Part shown: positions 18,487-26,795 of the stretch, one piece after another | Numbering within the stretch: the stretch's first letter is position 1 | Layout of the letters: every line of letters begins with the position of its first letter | NCBI GenBank assembly: GCA_002733905.1 | Contig: NVXK01000011.1 | Span: 58,533 to 96,224, forward strand | Length of the DNA: 37,692 nucleotides | Source of the DNA: Robiginitomaculum sp. | GTDB taxonomy: Bacteria > Pseudomonadota > Alphaproteobacteria > Caulobacterales > Maricaulaceae | Reading direction: 5' to 3' | Program-made: the position numbers and the translations under genes | The notes under the pieces: generated by a model | What the model was told of the DNA's origin: nothing | Database searches by the model: none | The model's input: only the letters and a program-made list of their open reading frames with translations

Positions 18487-18693
18487 ATGACAAATCCTCC
18501 ACATGCCGCGCCGGGTAAAACGCTTTCGCAAAATGCTATAAAAGCATTAGAGGAAGCCGCTGCGCGCAGGCAAGCTCGGGACGCAAATGCTGTGGACGCC
18601 AAACCCATACCTAAAGAAACCGCAGGACCCAAGGGGGTTGAACCCACGCGCTATGGCGATTGGGAACGTGGCGGCATTACGTATGATTTTTAG
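18487..18693 (+). CDS. SdhAF4/DUF1674 family protein, succinate dehydrogenase assembly factor
   Basis: A 68-residue protein with the diagnostic DUF1674 C-terminus, GVEPTRYGDWERGGITYDF. In eukaryotes SdhAF4 binds flavinated SdhA and aids assembly of succinate dehydrogenase; the bacterial proteins are presumed equivalent. A perfect AGGAGG at 18474-18479 fixes the ATG at 18487, although the frame is open from 18388. The N-terminal half is a charged Ala-rich helix (KALEEAAARRQARDA). It is divergent from rsmB, a pairing common in alphaproteobacteria. Confidence 0.9.
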   Translation: MTNPPHAAPGKTLSQNAIKALEEAAARRQARDANAVDAKPIPKETAGPKGVEPTRYGDWERGGITYDF

Positions 18694-18853
18694 AGTGCTT
18701 TGAACCGGGGGGAACAAAAGCTCTAGAGTTGATAAGTAGCGCCGCCAATACCCAATTTAAGAGATTTTGACTGCACACCTGAAAACAGGGGCGTCATTTG
18801 GATTTGGTGGGTTTGGGCAAGGTGCGCAGACCAATATTTATTGGAGAGCGCAC

Positions 18854-19624
18854 ATGCGTATCACTCGTTTCATTACGACAGCCCTTAGTGGTGTCTTCGT
18901 CGCTGGCCTTAGCACTGTAGCATATGCTTCATGCGGCCCAGCTTTTTCTAACCTTAACTGTACCCCAGGTACGATTGCTCATCCAGGCCCTGTTGATACA
19001 CTTTCAGCGGTCAATACATATGAGCAACTTCCTTATGGGTATTTAAAAACATTTGCGTATAAAAACACACCGAATGTGAACATTATGCGCCTTCATAGCC
19101 GCACGCCAAGCGTGACATTGGCTGATCGCCCTATTGCATTTACACAAGGATGTACGCCGACGTCAACAGTATATTGCCGCGCACCACGTGCGTCTGTAAA
19201 TCCAGTTATCGCGCCTACGCCAAGACCTGTAGCGCCTTATATTGCACCGCCAGTTAGGCCACAATATCGTCCACAATACCGCCCGCAAATGAGCTACGCT
19301 CCGCATTATCTTGGCCCAATTGCCCCTCGTCCAATGATGGGCGGGAATGTGATTGGCCAGACAATGTCGCATCAATATACATACCAACCACAAGGCGGTG
19401 GCGCATATTGGGAAAAAGCCTCTGGCCCTGCTATCGTAGACGGATTGCCAGCGACACAAATCATTTGTCGTCGTCAAGCACCGCGTCCAGCACCTGTGAC
19501 TGTAAATGTTGTACGACCTGTGATCGGCGTACCGACACCAGTGCCGACACCTGTTTATACACAAGAGCAGCCACAATGCGCACCTGTTGACGGCTATATG
19601 GCACACAGCCGTTACGGGCGCTAA
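18854..19624 (+). CDS. secreted Pro/Tyr/Cys-containing protein, paralogue of the next gene
   Basis: A 256-residue exported protein of unknown function. The signal peptide MRITRFITTALSGVFVAGLS ends at VAYA, with cleavage just before SCGP. The mature region has NTYEQLPYGYLKT, a Pro/Arg/Tyr-rich middle (VRPQYRPQYRPQM) and a C-terminal VRPVIGVPTPVPTPVYT segment, with several Cys scattered through it. GGAGAG 8 bp before the ATG at 18854 supports this start over the longer frame from 18767. The gene at 19775 has the same AYA-SCG junction, the NTY...YG segment and a VRP...PVPTPVY tail, so the two are paralogues. A periplasmic or surface location is likely. It lies 160 bp after SdhAF4. Confidence 0.8.
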   Translation: MRITRFITTALSGVFVAGLSTVAYASCGPAFSNLNCTPGTIAHPGPVDTLSAVNTYEQLPYGYLKTFAYKNTPNVNIMRLHSRTPSVTLADRPIAFTQGCTPTSTVYCRAPRASVNPVIAPTPRPVAPYIAPPVRPQYRPQYRPQMSYAPHYLGPIAPRPMMGGNVIGQTMSHQYTYQPQGGGAYWEKASGPAIVDGLPATQIICRRQAPRPAPVTVNVVRPVIGVPTPVPTPVYTQEQPQCAPVDGYMAHSRYGR

Positions 19625-19774
19625 CGCCAACAAGCACACAATTTAAAAGAGTACTCCCCTTCCAAACTACACCTTGGAGGGGAAGTCGCTTGCAAAAAGC
19701 ACACTTTAAGGCTTTTTCAATATTCCACATATACGTCTCTTGGGAAGACGGACTATCTTTAGGGGAAAGATGAT

Positions 19775-20683
19775 ATGCGTATTTTACACGTGGCAGTCGC
19801 CACATTACTACTAGGATTTACAACAGCAAGCATGCCTGCTTACGCTTCATGCGGCTCTGTAAACACATGCAATGACAGCCATACAACTGCAAACACATAT
19901 GGCCCAATACAATATGGGCAATTGGGGCAATATGGCCTATATAATACTTCACGCCATACCAATGCTCACCGTGTCAGCAATCAAGCCGCAAACTGCCCTA
20001 CGGGGACAAGCCCATCTTCAGATGGATCTTGCTTGATGAATACAACGACATCAACAAATGCACTATTTGGATCAACACCGCACCGCTCTGCCAATACCAT
20101 GACATCTACATCGACGTCATACACAATGGGGCACGCGACACATTATACGGGCACATTAAACAGCTATAACTCAACAACACCATTTGGGTCGACAAGCACG
20201 TTAAGTAATGCAGAAGCCTCTATGCGCTATGGCAGTGGTTCAATTTCAAAGAGCTATAGAGACGGAAATACGACAATCATTCCGTTCAGCACAAACAGCA
20301 TGAACACTTACCGCATCGCAGGCATGGGCGCGAACGAAACACTTGTGCCAACACAATGCCCTGTAAGTGTTTACAATCCAAATGGCGGCAAAGTCCTCGG
20401 CTGTTACGCGGTCTCTAAACCTGCACCTGTGCGCCCGATCATGCGAACGATTGTTGTGCGCCCAATTATTTATGTACGCTACCCCGTGCCAACACCTGTA
20501 TATTTTCCAGTATATCAGCAACATCCACCTGTGGGATATGGTCATGGCTACCGCGTCAGCAATTGCGGCGGCTTTAACCGTCCACATCCGCAACACGGCC
20601 CTCAAGATCGTTGGATCGGCAGACCGGGTTCATACCCTATGCCAACCGAACCGCGACCAAATGCTAACGTTTGCGGTAGATAG
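19775..20683 (+). CDS. secreted Cys-loop protein, paralogue of the previous gene
   Basis: A 302-residue exported protein of unknown function. The signal peptide is cleaved after MPAYA, leaving an SCGSVNTC N-terminus. It carries one CPTG-T-x4-DGSC loop (Cys74 and Cys86), the unit present three times in the lipoprotein at 15909-16763, then a Ser/Thr-rich repeat-like region. The C-terminal part is Pro/Val/Tyr-rich (VVRPIIYVRYPVPTPVYFPV), ending in Gly/His/Pro-rich sequence with further Cys. AGGGGAAAG upstream of the ATG supports the start. The gene ends at a strong terminator. A disulfide-stabilised envelope protein is the best reading; no family name can be given. Confidence 0.8.
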   Translation: MRILHVAVATLLLGFTTASMPAYASCGSVNTCNDSHTTANTYGPIQYGQLGQYGLYNTSRHTNAHRVSNQAANCPTGTSPSSDGSCLMNTTTSTNALFGSTPHRSANTMTSTSTSYTMGHATHYTGTLNSYNSTTPFGSTSTLSNAEASMRYGSGSISKSYRDGNTTIIPFSTNSMNTYRIAGMGANETLVPTQCPVSVYNPNGGKVLGCYAVSKPAPVRPIMRTIVVRPIIYVRYPVPTPVYFPVYQQHPPVGYGHGYRVSNCGGFNRPHPQHGPQDRWIGRPGSYPMPTEPRPNANVCGR

Positions 20684-20703
20684 AACCAATCAGACACATT
20701 TAC

Positions 20704-20734
20704 AAAAAGGCGAGCAAATAGGCTCGCCTTTTTT
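20704..20734. terminator. bidirectional terminator between convergent genes
   Basis: AAAAAGGCGAGC (20704-20715) pairs with GCTCGCCTTTTTT (20722-20734) around a short loop. It is flanked by T on both strands and serves the secreted-protein gene (plus) and pyrF (minus). Confidence 0.92.
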
Positions 20735-20746
20735 ATGTCAAACGGC

Positions 20747-21478
20747 TTAAACTGATAAAGCGTGCATATTTGCCAAAATGGCCTGCACAGCAGCGCGTGG
20801 GTCATTTGCTTGCGAAATCGGCCGCCCGACAACAATATGGGACGCGCCATTTTGCAAAGCGCTCCCCGGTGTCGCCACACGTTTTTGATCGCCTTTATCA
20901 CCGCCTGGCATTCGCACACCCGGTGTGACAACCAAAAAGCCTTTCGGAACCATAGCCCTGATTTTTTCAGCTTCAAGCGGTGAAGATATCACGCCGTCAA
21001 CGCCTGCCCTTATGGCTTGGCGTACCCGGTGTAATACAAGTTCTTCCGCTTTCATAAAATAGCCCATTTCCATCAAGGCTTCATCATCTAACGATGTCAA
21101 AACCGTGACAGCCATAATTTTAAGGCGTGAATGCCCCCGCCCCCGTACAGCCGCCGCCATAACATCAGGCGTGCCGTGCACCGTAAGCAAATCCGCCCCC
21201 ATCGGCGCAAGACTACGCGTGGCCTTTTCAACGGTCGCGCCAATGTCATGGAGCTTATAATCAAAGAAAACATTCTTGCCTTGCGCGATTAATTCTTTGC
21301 CAAATTCTGTGCCGCCAATCGGGATAAGCTGCAAGCCAATTTTATAAGAAACAACACTGTCGCCTAAATCTGCCACCAATGCGCGGGCATCTTCAATCGT
21401 TGGTAGATCAAGCGCAGCATATAACCTTGGATCAGCAGTAATCGTTTTTGTTGTGGTCTTTGTTATTTCCTTTGCCAT
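20747..21478 (-). CDS. pyrF: orotidine 5'-phosphate decarboxylase
   Basis: A 243-residue TIM-barrel enzyme converting OMP to UMP, the last step of pyrimidine synthesis. Seen are LYAALDLP with the first substrate Asp, SYKIGLQLI, the catalytic FFDYKLHDIGATVEKA (Lys and Asp array), VVTPGVRMPGGDKGDQKRVATP, and the phosphate-binding VVGRPISQANDPRAA. The N-terminus has a short Thr/Lys-rich extension before DPRLYAALD. Only three bases separate it from the stop of the upstream SDR gene, so the two are co-transcribed. Confidence 0.97.
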   Translation of the reverse strand: MAKEITKTTTKTITADPRLYAALDLPTIEDARALVADLGDSVVSYKIGLQLIPIGGTEFGKELIAQGKNVFFDYKLHDIGATVEKATRSLAPMGADLLTVHGTPDVMAAAVRGRGHSRLKIMAVTVLTSLDDEALMEMGYFMKAEELVLHRVRQAIRAGVDGVISSPLEAEKIRAMVPKGFLVVTPGVRMPGGDKGDQKRVATPGSALQNGASHIVVGRPISQANDPRAAVQAILANMHALSV

Positions 21479-21481
21479 GGC

Positions 21482-22312
21482 CTAGCCTTTTCTCACACGG
21501 TCAGAATTTTTACTCATAAGCATAAGTGCAAGTTTTGCAGGGAGCAAACGCACAAGCAGCGCAATACCTTTATTCGCACGTCCGGGAATATGTACTGCGT
21601 CATTTCGCTCTAATGCCATAAACCCACTTTGCGCGACATCATCTGCGTTCATCCACATCCAATCAGGCATTTTATCAACCATGCCCCGGGTACCATTAAC
21701 ATCATGAAATTCGCTATAGGTAAAGCCAGGGCAAAGTGCCGACACCTTCACTCCGTGATCTTGCATTTCCAAATTCAGAGATTGGGAAAATTTGATCAAA
21801 TAAGACTTCACCGCACTATACAAAGTATGTCCACGCGAACCTGGAATGTGCCCGGCAAGGCTTGCCACATTTATAATACGACCAAAGCCGCGACGCTTCA
21901 TACCTGCGACAACCATATGGGTCATCTCGGTTGGCGCTTCGAGCATTAGCGTCAGAAAATCCTTATGCGCTTCCCATTCATTATCGACAAAATGCCCAGT
22001 CAAACCATGGCCTGCATTATTAACAAGACCATCAATTTGCGCCCCCTTCTTATCAAGACGCGCTAAAATATCAGCACACGCTCCGGGCGTTGAAAGATCG
22101 GCGGTGAGAATATGGCTCGTCGTGCCAAACGCCTGTTTTAATTCCTGAGCTAAGGTAATCATCGGTTCTTCACGACGCGCCGTTAAAGCCAAGTCCCATC
22201 CCGCACGTGCAAATTCCCATGCGAGGGCCGCACCAATACCAGCCGAAGCCCCTGTAATAAGGCAGAGCCGTTTTACATCTGCACCATCATTATTTTTTCG
22301 TTTTTCTATCAT
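21482..22312 (-). CDS. short-chain dehydrogenase/reductase
   Basis: A 276-residue classical SDR. The NAD(P) motif TGASAGIG lies at residues 20-27, followed by LTARREEPM, in which Arg suggests NADPH preference. NNAGHGLTG is at 98-106, and the catalytic Ser151, Tyr165 and Lys169 sit in NVASLAG and TLYSAVK. The C-terminal part after CPGFTYSEFHD resembles the DltE/YqjQ-like SDR group. The substrate is not predictable. It is transcribed into pyrF with a 3-bp gap, but a pyrimidine role is unlikely. No good Shine-Dalgarno is seen before the ATG at 22312. Confidence 0.93.
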   Translation of the reverse strand: MIEKRKNNDGADVKRLCLITGASAGIGAALAWEFARAGWDLALTARREEPMITLAQELKQAFGTTSHILTADLSTPGACADILARLDKKGAQIDGLVNNAGHGLTGHFVDNEWEAHKDFLTLMLEAPTEMTHMVVAGMKRRGFGRIINVASLAGHIPGSRGHTLYSAVKSYLIKFSQSLNLEMQDHGVKVSALCPGFTYSEFHDVNGTRGMVDKMPDWMWMNADDVAQSGFMALERNDAVHIPGRANKGIALLVRLLPAKLALMLMSKNSDRVRKG

Positions 22313-22419
22313 GACATAGTGCTACTAAGCACAACACATTTGAGCAAGAGAAAACAAATACTTTGGAGAAATTAAAGAAAATTTATCGCGTAAATTATGA
22401 TATTAGAAATAGGCGGTGA

Positions 22420-22450
22420 CAGATTAAAACTCAAATAAAGTTCCAATCTG
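22420..22450. other. intergenic hairpin
   Basis: CAGATT (22420-22425) pairs with AATCTG (22445-22450), enclosing a nested AACT/AGTT pair. No T-run follows. It sits in the 480-bp AT-rich gap 22313-22792, which has no credible gene and otherwise holds the promoter-like, palindrome and hairpin elements listed next. Confidence 0.35.
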
Positions 22451-22519
22451 CCTCACAGAAACGTGGATAAAAATCAACGTAAACTGTATACAACATAAGA
22501 ATGCAGTCCTATGCCCACC

Positions 22520-22550
22520 TTGAATTCCATCATACTTTCCGTGCTATAAT
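22520..22550 (+). promoter_or_regulatory. possible sigma-70 promoter upstream of the regulator array
   Basis: TTGAAT at 22520-22525 and a perfect TATAAT at 22545-22550, with a 19-bp spacer (slightly long). It would give a 5' UTR of about 235 nt for the gene at 22793. Confidence 0.4.
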
Positions 22551-22683
22551 TATGTAAGTACGCATATTTTTAACAGTGTTAACAACAAGCTAGTTCATTG
22601 AAATTTATGATTATTTTTAAAAAATAAAAAATACCGACATATAATCCCTCGCCAAAATTAACACAAAACATATCGCCAAGCAG

Positions 22684-22700
22684 GTAAAAATTATTTTTAC
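22684..22700. promoter_or_regulatory. 17-nt palindrome, possible operator
   Basis: GTAAAAAT-T-ATTTTTAC is a perfect 8-1-8 palindrome about 95 bp before the start of the first array gene. It is AT-rich, so chance is possible. Confidence 0.35.
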
Positions 22701-22733
22701 TTCCTAAAAAAGAAAAAATAATATATGATTAAC

Positions 22734-22759
22734 TTGGTTGTTCATGCGGGGACAACCAA
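22734..22759 (+). promoter_or_regulatory. hairpin in the leader of the first array gene
   Basis: TTGGTTGT (22734-22741) pairs with ACAACCAA (22752-22759) around a 10-nt loop, 33 bp before the ATG. It could be an operator or a leader RNA stem. Confidence 0.4.
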
Positions 22760-22792
22760 CATAATGTGGGCAGCCTGCGTATCGAGTAATGC

Positions 22793-24448
22793 ATGCAAAA
22801 CGAAGATTTAAATATCGAAAATATAATGAACCTTGTCATTTCGTCGGGCTGTCTAGGCAATTCGTCACGTCAACGACAACTCCTAAGCTACCTCCTAACC
22901 GAGAATAAAGAAGGGCGCGGGAAAAACATTAAAACCCAGAGTATCGCCGTTTATGTTTTAGGACGCGCCGAAGATTTCGACAACAACACTGACAGTATTG
23001 TTCGTGTTGAAATGCATAGACTACGTAAACATTTAGCCTTGTTTAATTCGACTTCGCAGGAACTAAAAATTACAATCCCAAAAGCAAGTTACTGTATCGA
23101 GTTCACGCAAATAAAACCTTTAACGAAACTAGGTTTAAACTTGCAAAAATATAGATTAATTCTCGCAGGAATAATCGGCGTCAGCACAATCGGGCTCAGC
23201 ACATATTTCATTCTCTCCCAAATAGGTGCATCAAGAACATATGTCGACTTACCGCAATCATGTTCCAGTACGAAACCCAATTTATTGTTACAAAAATCTG
23301 CAATCATTGGCACAAATGAGACTATGAATAACAACACATCTCTATTGGTTGATAATTTTTTGCAAAGAGGGTTGAATCAATTTTCTATGATAAATATTGT
23401 CAATGGCAATGTCGATTGTAAAAATTCAGGCACGCCATATTTCTATTTACAGGCAGAAATATTCCCCAACGGCACCACACCATTTATTTCGTTAACGGTG
23501 AACAACGCTTTCACCGAGAAACTTGTCTATTCACATAAAATTGACATGGTTGAAAATAGTGTTGGCGTGGATCCAAAAACAAGTATTGATATCTATAAAT
23601 TTGCGTCAAAACTCGCGAATTTGAACGGGATTCTCCCACGAACAGCCTTAACGGGACAATGGTCACAAGCAAAACCTCGACAATCATATAATTGCCAAAT
23701 CATGGTCGCCAGCCACTTTTCGGGATTTGATTTACCGACCGCCTATGAAGAAGCTATACAGTGTATGGAAGATGATTTGAAAACAGGGAATCGCGATCCT
23801 AATACTATCGGCATGCTAGCCACCTTATATATTATTCAATATCAATCCCATATACCCAAAATCACAGAAAACCCCAAGGTCGCCGCTGAAAAATTATTGA
23901 ACATTGAAAACATACAGTTTTCTTCAAACCCATGGGTTCTTGGCGCACGGCTACGTATGGCGACAGGCCGACGGCCAATTAATAAACCTGAAATAAAACT
24001 GATTATGGAATCCCTCGCAACCCAACAACCTTATTACCCTGAAAACCTTATACTTGTATCCCAAATTGCAGGATATGTGATCGGAGATTGGCAATATGCA
24101 AAAGAGTTGTCAGACCAAGTTACTCGGCTCGATCCGCAATCAGGCAAACTCGCTTACTACACACAACTCGGATACGAACTATTATACGGCACGGCCGAAA
24201 AATCCCACAATATTTGTCACAAGCTTTATGCACCAGAACGTGATCTTAGCATTATATTATGCCTCGCAACGTCAAACAAAACAGATAATCAAGTTGAAGC
24301 AAAACAATACAGGAATGAACTCAAGGCACATAATATCATAAGTAAGGCAGACATTGAAAGCTATTTAGACGCACTCAACCTCTCCCCCAAAATCACAACG
24401 GAAATCATGAAGTGGACAGATATGCAAGACCACGAAAACATAAAGTAA
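22793..24448 (+). CDS. membrane-anchored winged-helix/TPR-like regulator, paralogue 1
   Basis: A 551-residue protein in three parts. The cytoplasmic N-terminus (residues about 10-105) contains RQRQLLSYLLTENKEGRG, IAVYVLGRAEDFDNNTDSIVRVEMHRLRKHL and ITIPKASY. This pattern is known from proteins that join a winged-helix-like DNA-binding domain to TPR or cyclase modules and is reminiscent of ToxR/CadC regulators. One membrane helix follows (122-142). The exterior part has Cys residues and, from about 340 on, TPR-like helices (TIGMLATLYI, YVIGDWQYAKELSDQVTRLDP). The likely role is a one-component regulator sensing an envelope signal. A weak GAG precedes the ATG. It is first of three tandem paralogues, with a 480-bp gap upstream. 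The signal and targets are unknown. Confidence 0.82.
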   Translation: MQNEDLNIENIMNLVISSGCLGNSSRQRQLLSYLLTENKEGRGKNIKTQSIAVYVLGRAEDFDNNTDSIVRVEMHRLRKHLALFNSTSQELKITIPKASYCIEFTQIKPLTKLGLNLQKYRLILAGIIGVSTIGLSTYFILSQIGASRTYVDLPQSCSSTKPNLLLQKSAIIGTNETMNNNTSLLVDNFLQRGLNQFSMINIVNGNVDCKNSGTPYFYLQAEIFPNGTTPFISLTVNNAFTEKLVYSHKIDMVENSVGVDPKTSIDIYKFASKLANLNGILPRTALTGQWSQAKPRQSYNCQIMVASHFSGFDLPTAYEEAIQCMEDDLKTGNRDPNTIGMLATLYIIQYQSHIPKITENPKVAAEKLLNIENIQFSSNPWVLGARLRMATGRRPINKPEIKLIMESLATQQPYYPENLILVSQIAGYVIGDWQYAKELSDQVTRLDPQSGKLAYYTQLGYELLYGTAEKSHNICHKLYAPERDLSIILCLATSNKTDNQVEAKQYRNELKAHNIISKADIESYLDALNLSPKITTEIMKWTDMQDHENIK

Positions 24449-24687
24449 AGATTGAAAATTACACGAAAGATATTTATTATTTACAGAAATAACATAACCC
24501 CTGTTTTCTATACGCCCAGCGCCTCCCTTACACCTTTGTCGTCCACACCCAAGCTACAAAAACATCATCTCTGTACTTTTATTATACCAGCGATAATGTT
24601 ATGCAAAACAGCTCATTTAGACATTTTTGGCCTAAATGCATAAGGTCAATCGACCCACAAATACAACGACAGCAATAGCCCCCCCAT

Positions 24688-26358
24688 ATGAGTGGAAAAT
24701 ACGTGCAGAAAAACCAATTAGATATTGAAAATATAATACAAGCGGTTACCGCATCTGGATGCTTAGGAAACTCTCAACGGCAAAAAAAATTACTCGACTA
24801 TATTTTACGCGAAAACCACGCTCAACGCGGTGACCGTATTAAAGCCTATTCAATTGCATTAGATGTATTTGGCCGGGGCGAAAATTTTGATAATAGCACG
24901 GATAGTATTGTACGTGTTGAAATGCATAAATTACGTAAAAATCTCGCAAAATTCAATGCCCACGCAAAAGGTTTCAACCTTGCAATCCCAAAAGCGACAT
25001 ACCTTATCATCATCAAAGAGCTAGAAAAAAGCACGCCTACACTATCACGCGCGAAACGGGTTTTTTTCCTATTTTTGATATTTATAACAGGCTCAGGCGT
25101 CATAGTAACAACCAGCCAAGTCATATCAAAACTTACCCCATCATCGACAGCACAATGCTCGAAAACCATCCCGAATATCGCCTTACACCCAACCAAAATC
25201 ATTGGCGGCACAACAAAGAATACAGATATATTTGAAGAGACATCCCCCCTTATCATCGACAATATTTTACAAACAAGTCTCGCGCAATACACAATGGTAA
25301 ATGTCGTTACACAAAAAACCAATTGCAGCAAAACTGGCACACCTGTCTACATTCTAAAAGCAATTATATTCTCGAAAGCGAGCCCTCCATATATTTCAAT
25401 TCTTGTACAAGAGAAAAAAAACAAATCCATTATTTCATCATATGATTTACAGATATCCCAAGACCAAACAACCATCTCACAAGAGAACACATGGGAACTC
25501 TATAATACGATGTCATTGATCGCGTATACAACAGGCATCATCCCAAAACATGCCACGACGGCACAATGGAATGCTCGCGGTGCAAAAGACGTATATTCTT
25601 GCCAAATGCTTGCCCGCAACTATTATATATCTCGCAAAAGCGACGATACATATTGGCCTGTCGTCAATTGCTTGCAAGACATAATAAAACAAGGCAACCA
25701 AACCCCGGATATATTGGGCCTGCTCGCAACATTTTATCTAAACCAAGCCCGAGGTAAACAACCTCAATATATAGATGATCCAATCGAATCTGCAAAGCAA
25801 CTCATCAAAAAATCGGCGGAGATCAATCCGTTTAATCCAACAACATTAGCAGCAAAACTTAGATTAGAAATATATAACATTCCAAGAAATATTGGAGAAA
25901 TTACGTATACAGTAAAAGCCTTAGAACGCGCGCATCCCTACGCCCCCAATACCTTAAATATTACGTCGCAAGTTTCCGGTTTTATCCTTGATGATTGGGA
26001 GCACGCAAAACGCACCTCAGACTTAATGTTGGCTATTAATAAATCATCACGCCAAAGACATTACTATGTACAGCTTGCCTATGCATTATTAAACGCCTCC
26101 CCTAAGGAAGCCTATCAAATTTCAAAAAACGCCTATGACCCAAGCTCGCGCCTTAGCCTCCTTATGTGCCTAGCGGCTGCGAACAATTATGGTCAAAGAG
26201 ACAAAGCAGACCAATACAAAAAAGATTTAAAAAAAATGAATTTACACACAATTGATGACTACATTACAGCACTTAAGCAACGGAATTTACACCCAAATTT
26301 CATAAAAGAAATAGCAGAACTTTTAAGAACAAACCCGAATCAAAATCACATGCCTTGA
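24688..26358 (+). CDS. membrane-anchored winged-helix/TPR-like regulator, paralogue 2
   Basis: A 556-residue paralogue of its two neighbours. The N-terminal domain keeps RQKKLLDYILRENHAQRGDR, IALDVFGRGENFDNSTDSIV, RVEMHKLRKNL and IPKATY. A membrane helix lies at about residues 124-148, and the exterior part retains Cys at equivalent places (SSTAQC, TNCSKTG, YSCQM, VNCL) and the TPR-like DILGLLATFYLNQ and FILDDWEHAKRTSD. No Shine-Dalgarno is visible before ATG 24688 (a C-run precedes it), so the start is less sure. The 239-bp gap from paralogue 1 holds a CATTTAG/CTAAATG inverted repeat (24614-24638), so it may have its own promoter. A terminator follows directly. Function is inferred as for paralogue 1. 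Confidence 0.8.
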   Translation: MSGKYVQKNQLDIENIIQAVTASGCLGNSQRQKKLLDYILRENHAQRGDRIKAYSIALDVFGRGENFDNSTDSIVRVEMHKLRKNLAKFNAHAKGFNLAIPKATYLIIIKELEKSTPTLSRAKRVFFLFLIFITGSGVIVTTSQVISKLTPSSTAQCSKTIPNIALHPTKIIGGTTKNTDIFEETSPLIIDNILQTSLAQYTMVNVVTQKTNCSKTGTPVYILKAIIFSKASPPYISILVQEKKNKSIISSYDLQISQDQTTISQENTWELYNTMSLIAYTTGIIPKHATTAQWNARGAKDVYSCQMLARNYYISRKSDDTYWPVVNCLQDIIKQGNQTPDILGLLATFYLNQARGKQPQYIDDPIESAKQLIKKSAEINPFNPTTLAAKLRLEIYNIPRNIGEITYTVKALERAHPYAPNTLNITSQVSGFILDDWEHAKRTSDLMLAINKSSRQRHYYVQLAYALLNASPKEAYQISKNAYDPSSRLSLLMCLAAANNYGQRDKADQYKKDLKKMNLHTIDDYITALKQRNLHPNFIKEIAELLRTNPNQNHMP

Positions 26359-26363
26359 TCAAA

Positions 26364-26399
26364 AAATTAAGGTAGGCCCCACAAATCCTACCTTAATTT
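26364..26399 (+). terminator. terminator-like hairpin after paralogue 2
   Basis: AAATTAAGGTAGG (26364-26376) and CCTACCTTAATTT (26387-26399) form a perfect 13-bp stem with a 10-nt loop, 5 bp after the stop codon. Only a short T-run ends the stem. Confidence 0.7.
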
Positions 26400-26449
26400 C
26401 AAACACTATGCTTATTTAGTAACAAACAAAGTGTGGTTCACATCGCTTT

Positions 26450-26477
26450 GAGAACAAAAAATGGGAATCTTGTTCTC
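26450..26477. other. intergenic inverted repeat before paralogue 3
   Basis: GAGAACAA (26450-26457) and TTGTTCTC (26470-26477) form an 8-bp stem. It lies in the 396-bp gap 26400-26795, which holds no credible gene. The rest of the gap is AT-rich, with a GTACGT-attc-GTACGT direct repeat at about 26582-26598. Confidence 0.35.
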
Positions 26478-26795
26478 CTTAAATAATGGCTTAAATTAGG
26501 GGGATAAGCACATTACCGGCATTCACCACCACCCACATAGTGATGAACGATTTAAGTATGCACGTTTAGACCAAAATATTAAGTACGTATTCGTACGTCA
26601 CACTATTGTCACGTCCTGTAACATGATGAATTTACTCGCGTATTTAAAGTAATTACACCTATAAATTACACAAAAAAAACTCCAAACATCGCTTTTACCT
26701 TTCATATACAAAGAAACAGTTTTATAGATACATAATGGTTTGTGGGGCCGTGCCAATTTATTTGTCAAAACCTTTCCGCGCATTAAGGTCAACAA

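Noticed and set aside
19651-19685. Possible terminator after the first secreted-protein gene
   Set aside because: The CTCCCCTTCCAA / TTGGAGGGGAAG arms do not pair cleanly and no T-run follows.
24452-24643. 63-codon frame between paralogues 1 and 2
   Set aside because: No ribosome site, no homology pattern and a composition unlike its neighbours; it fills an AT-rich gap by chance.
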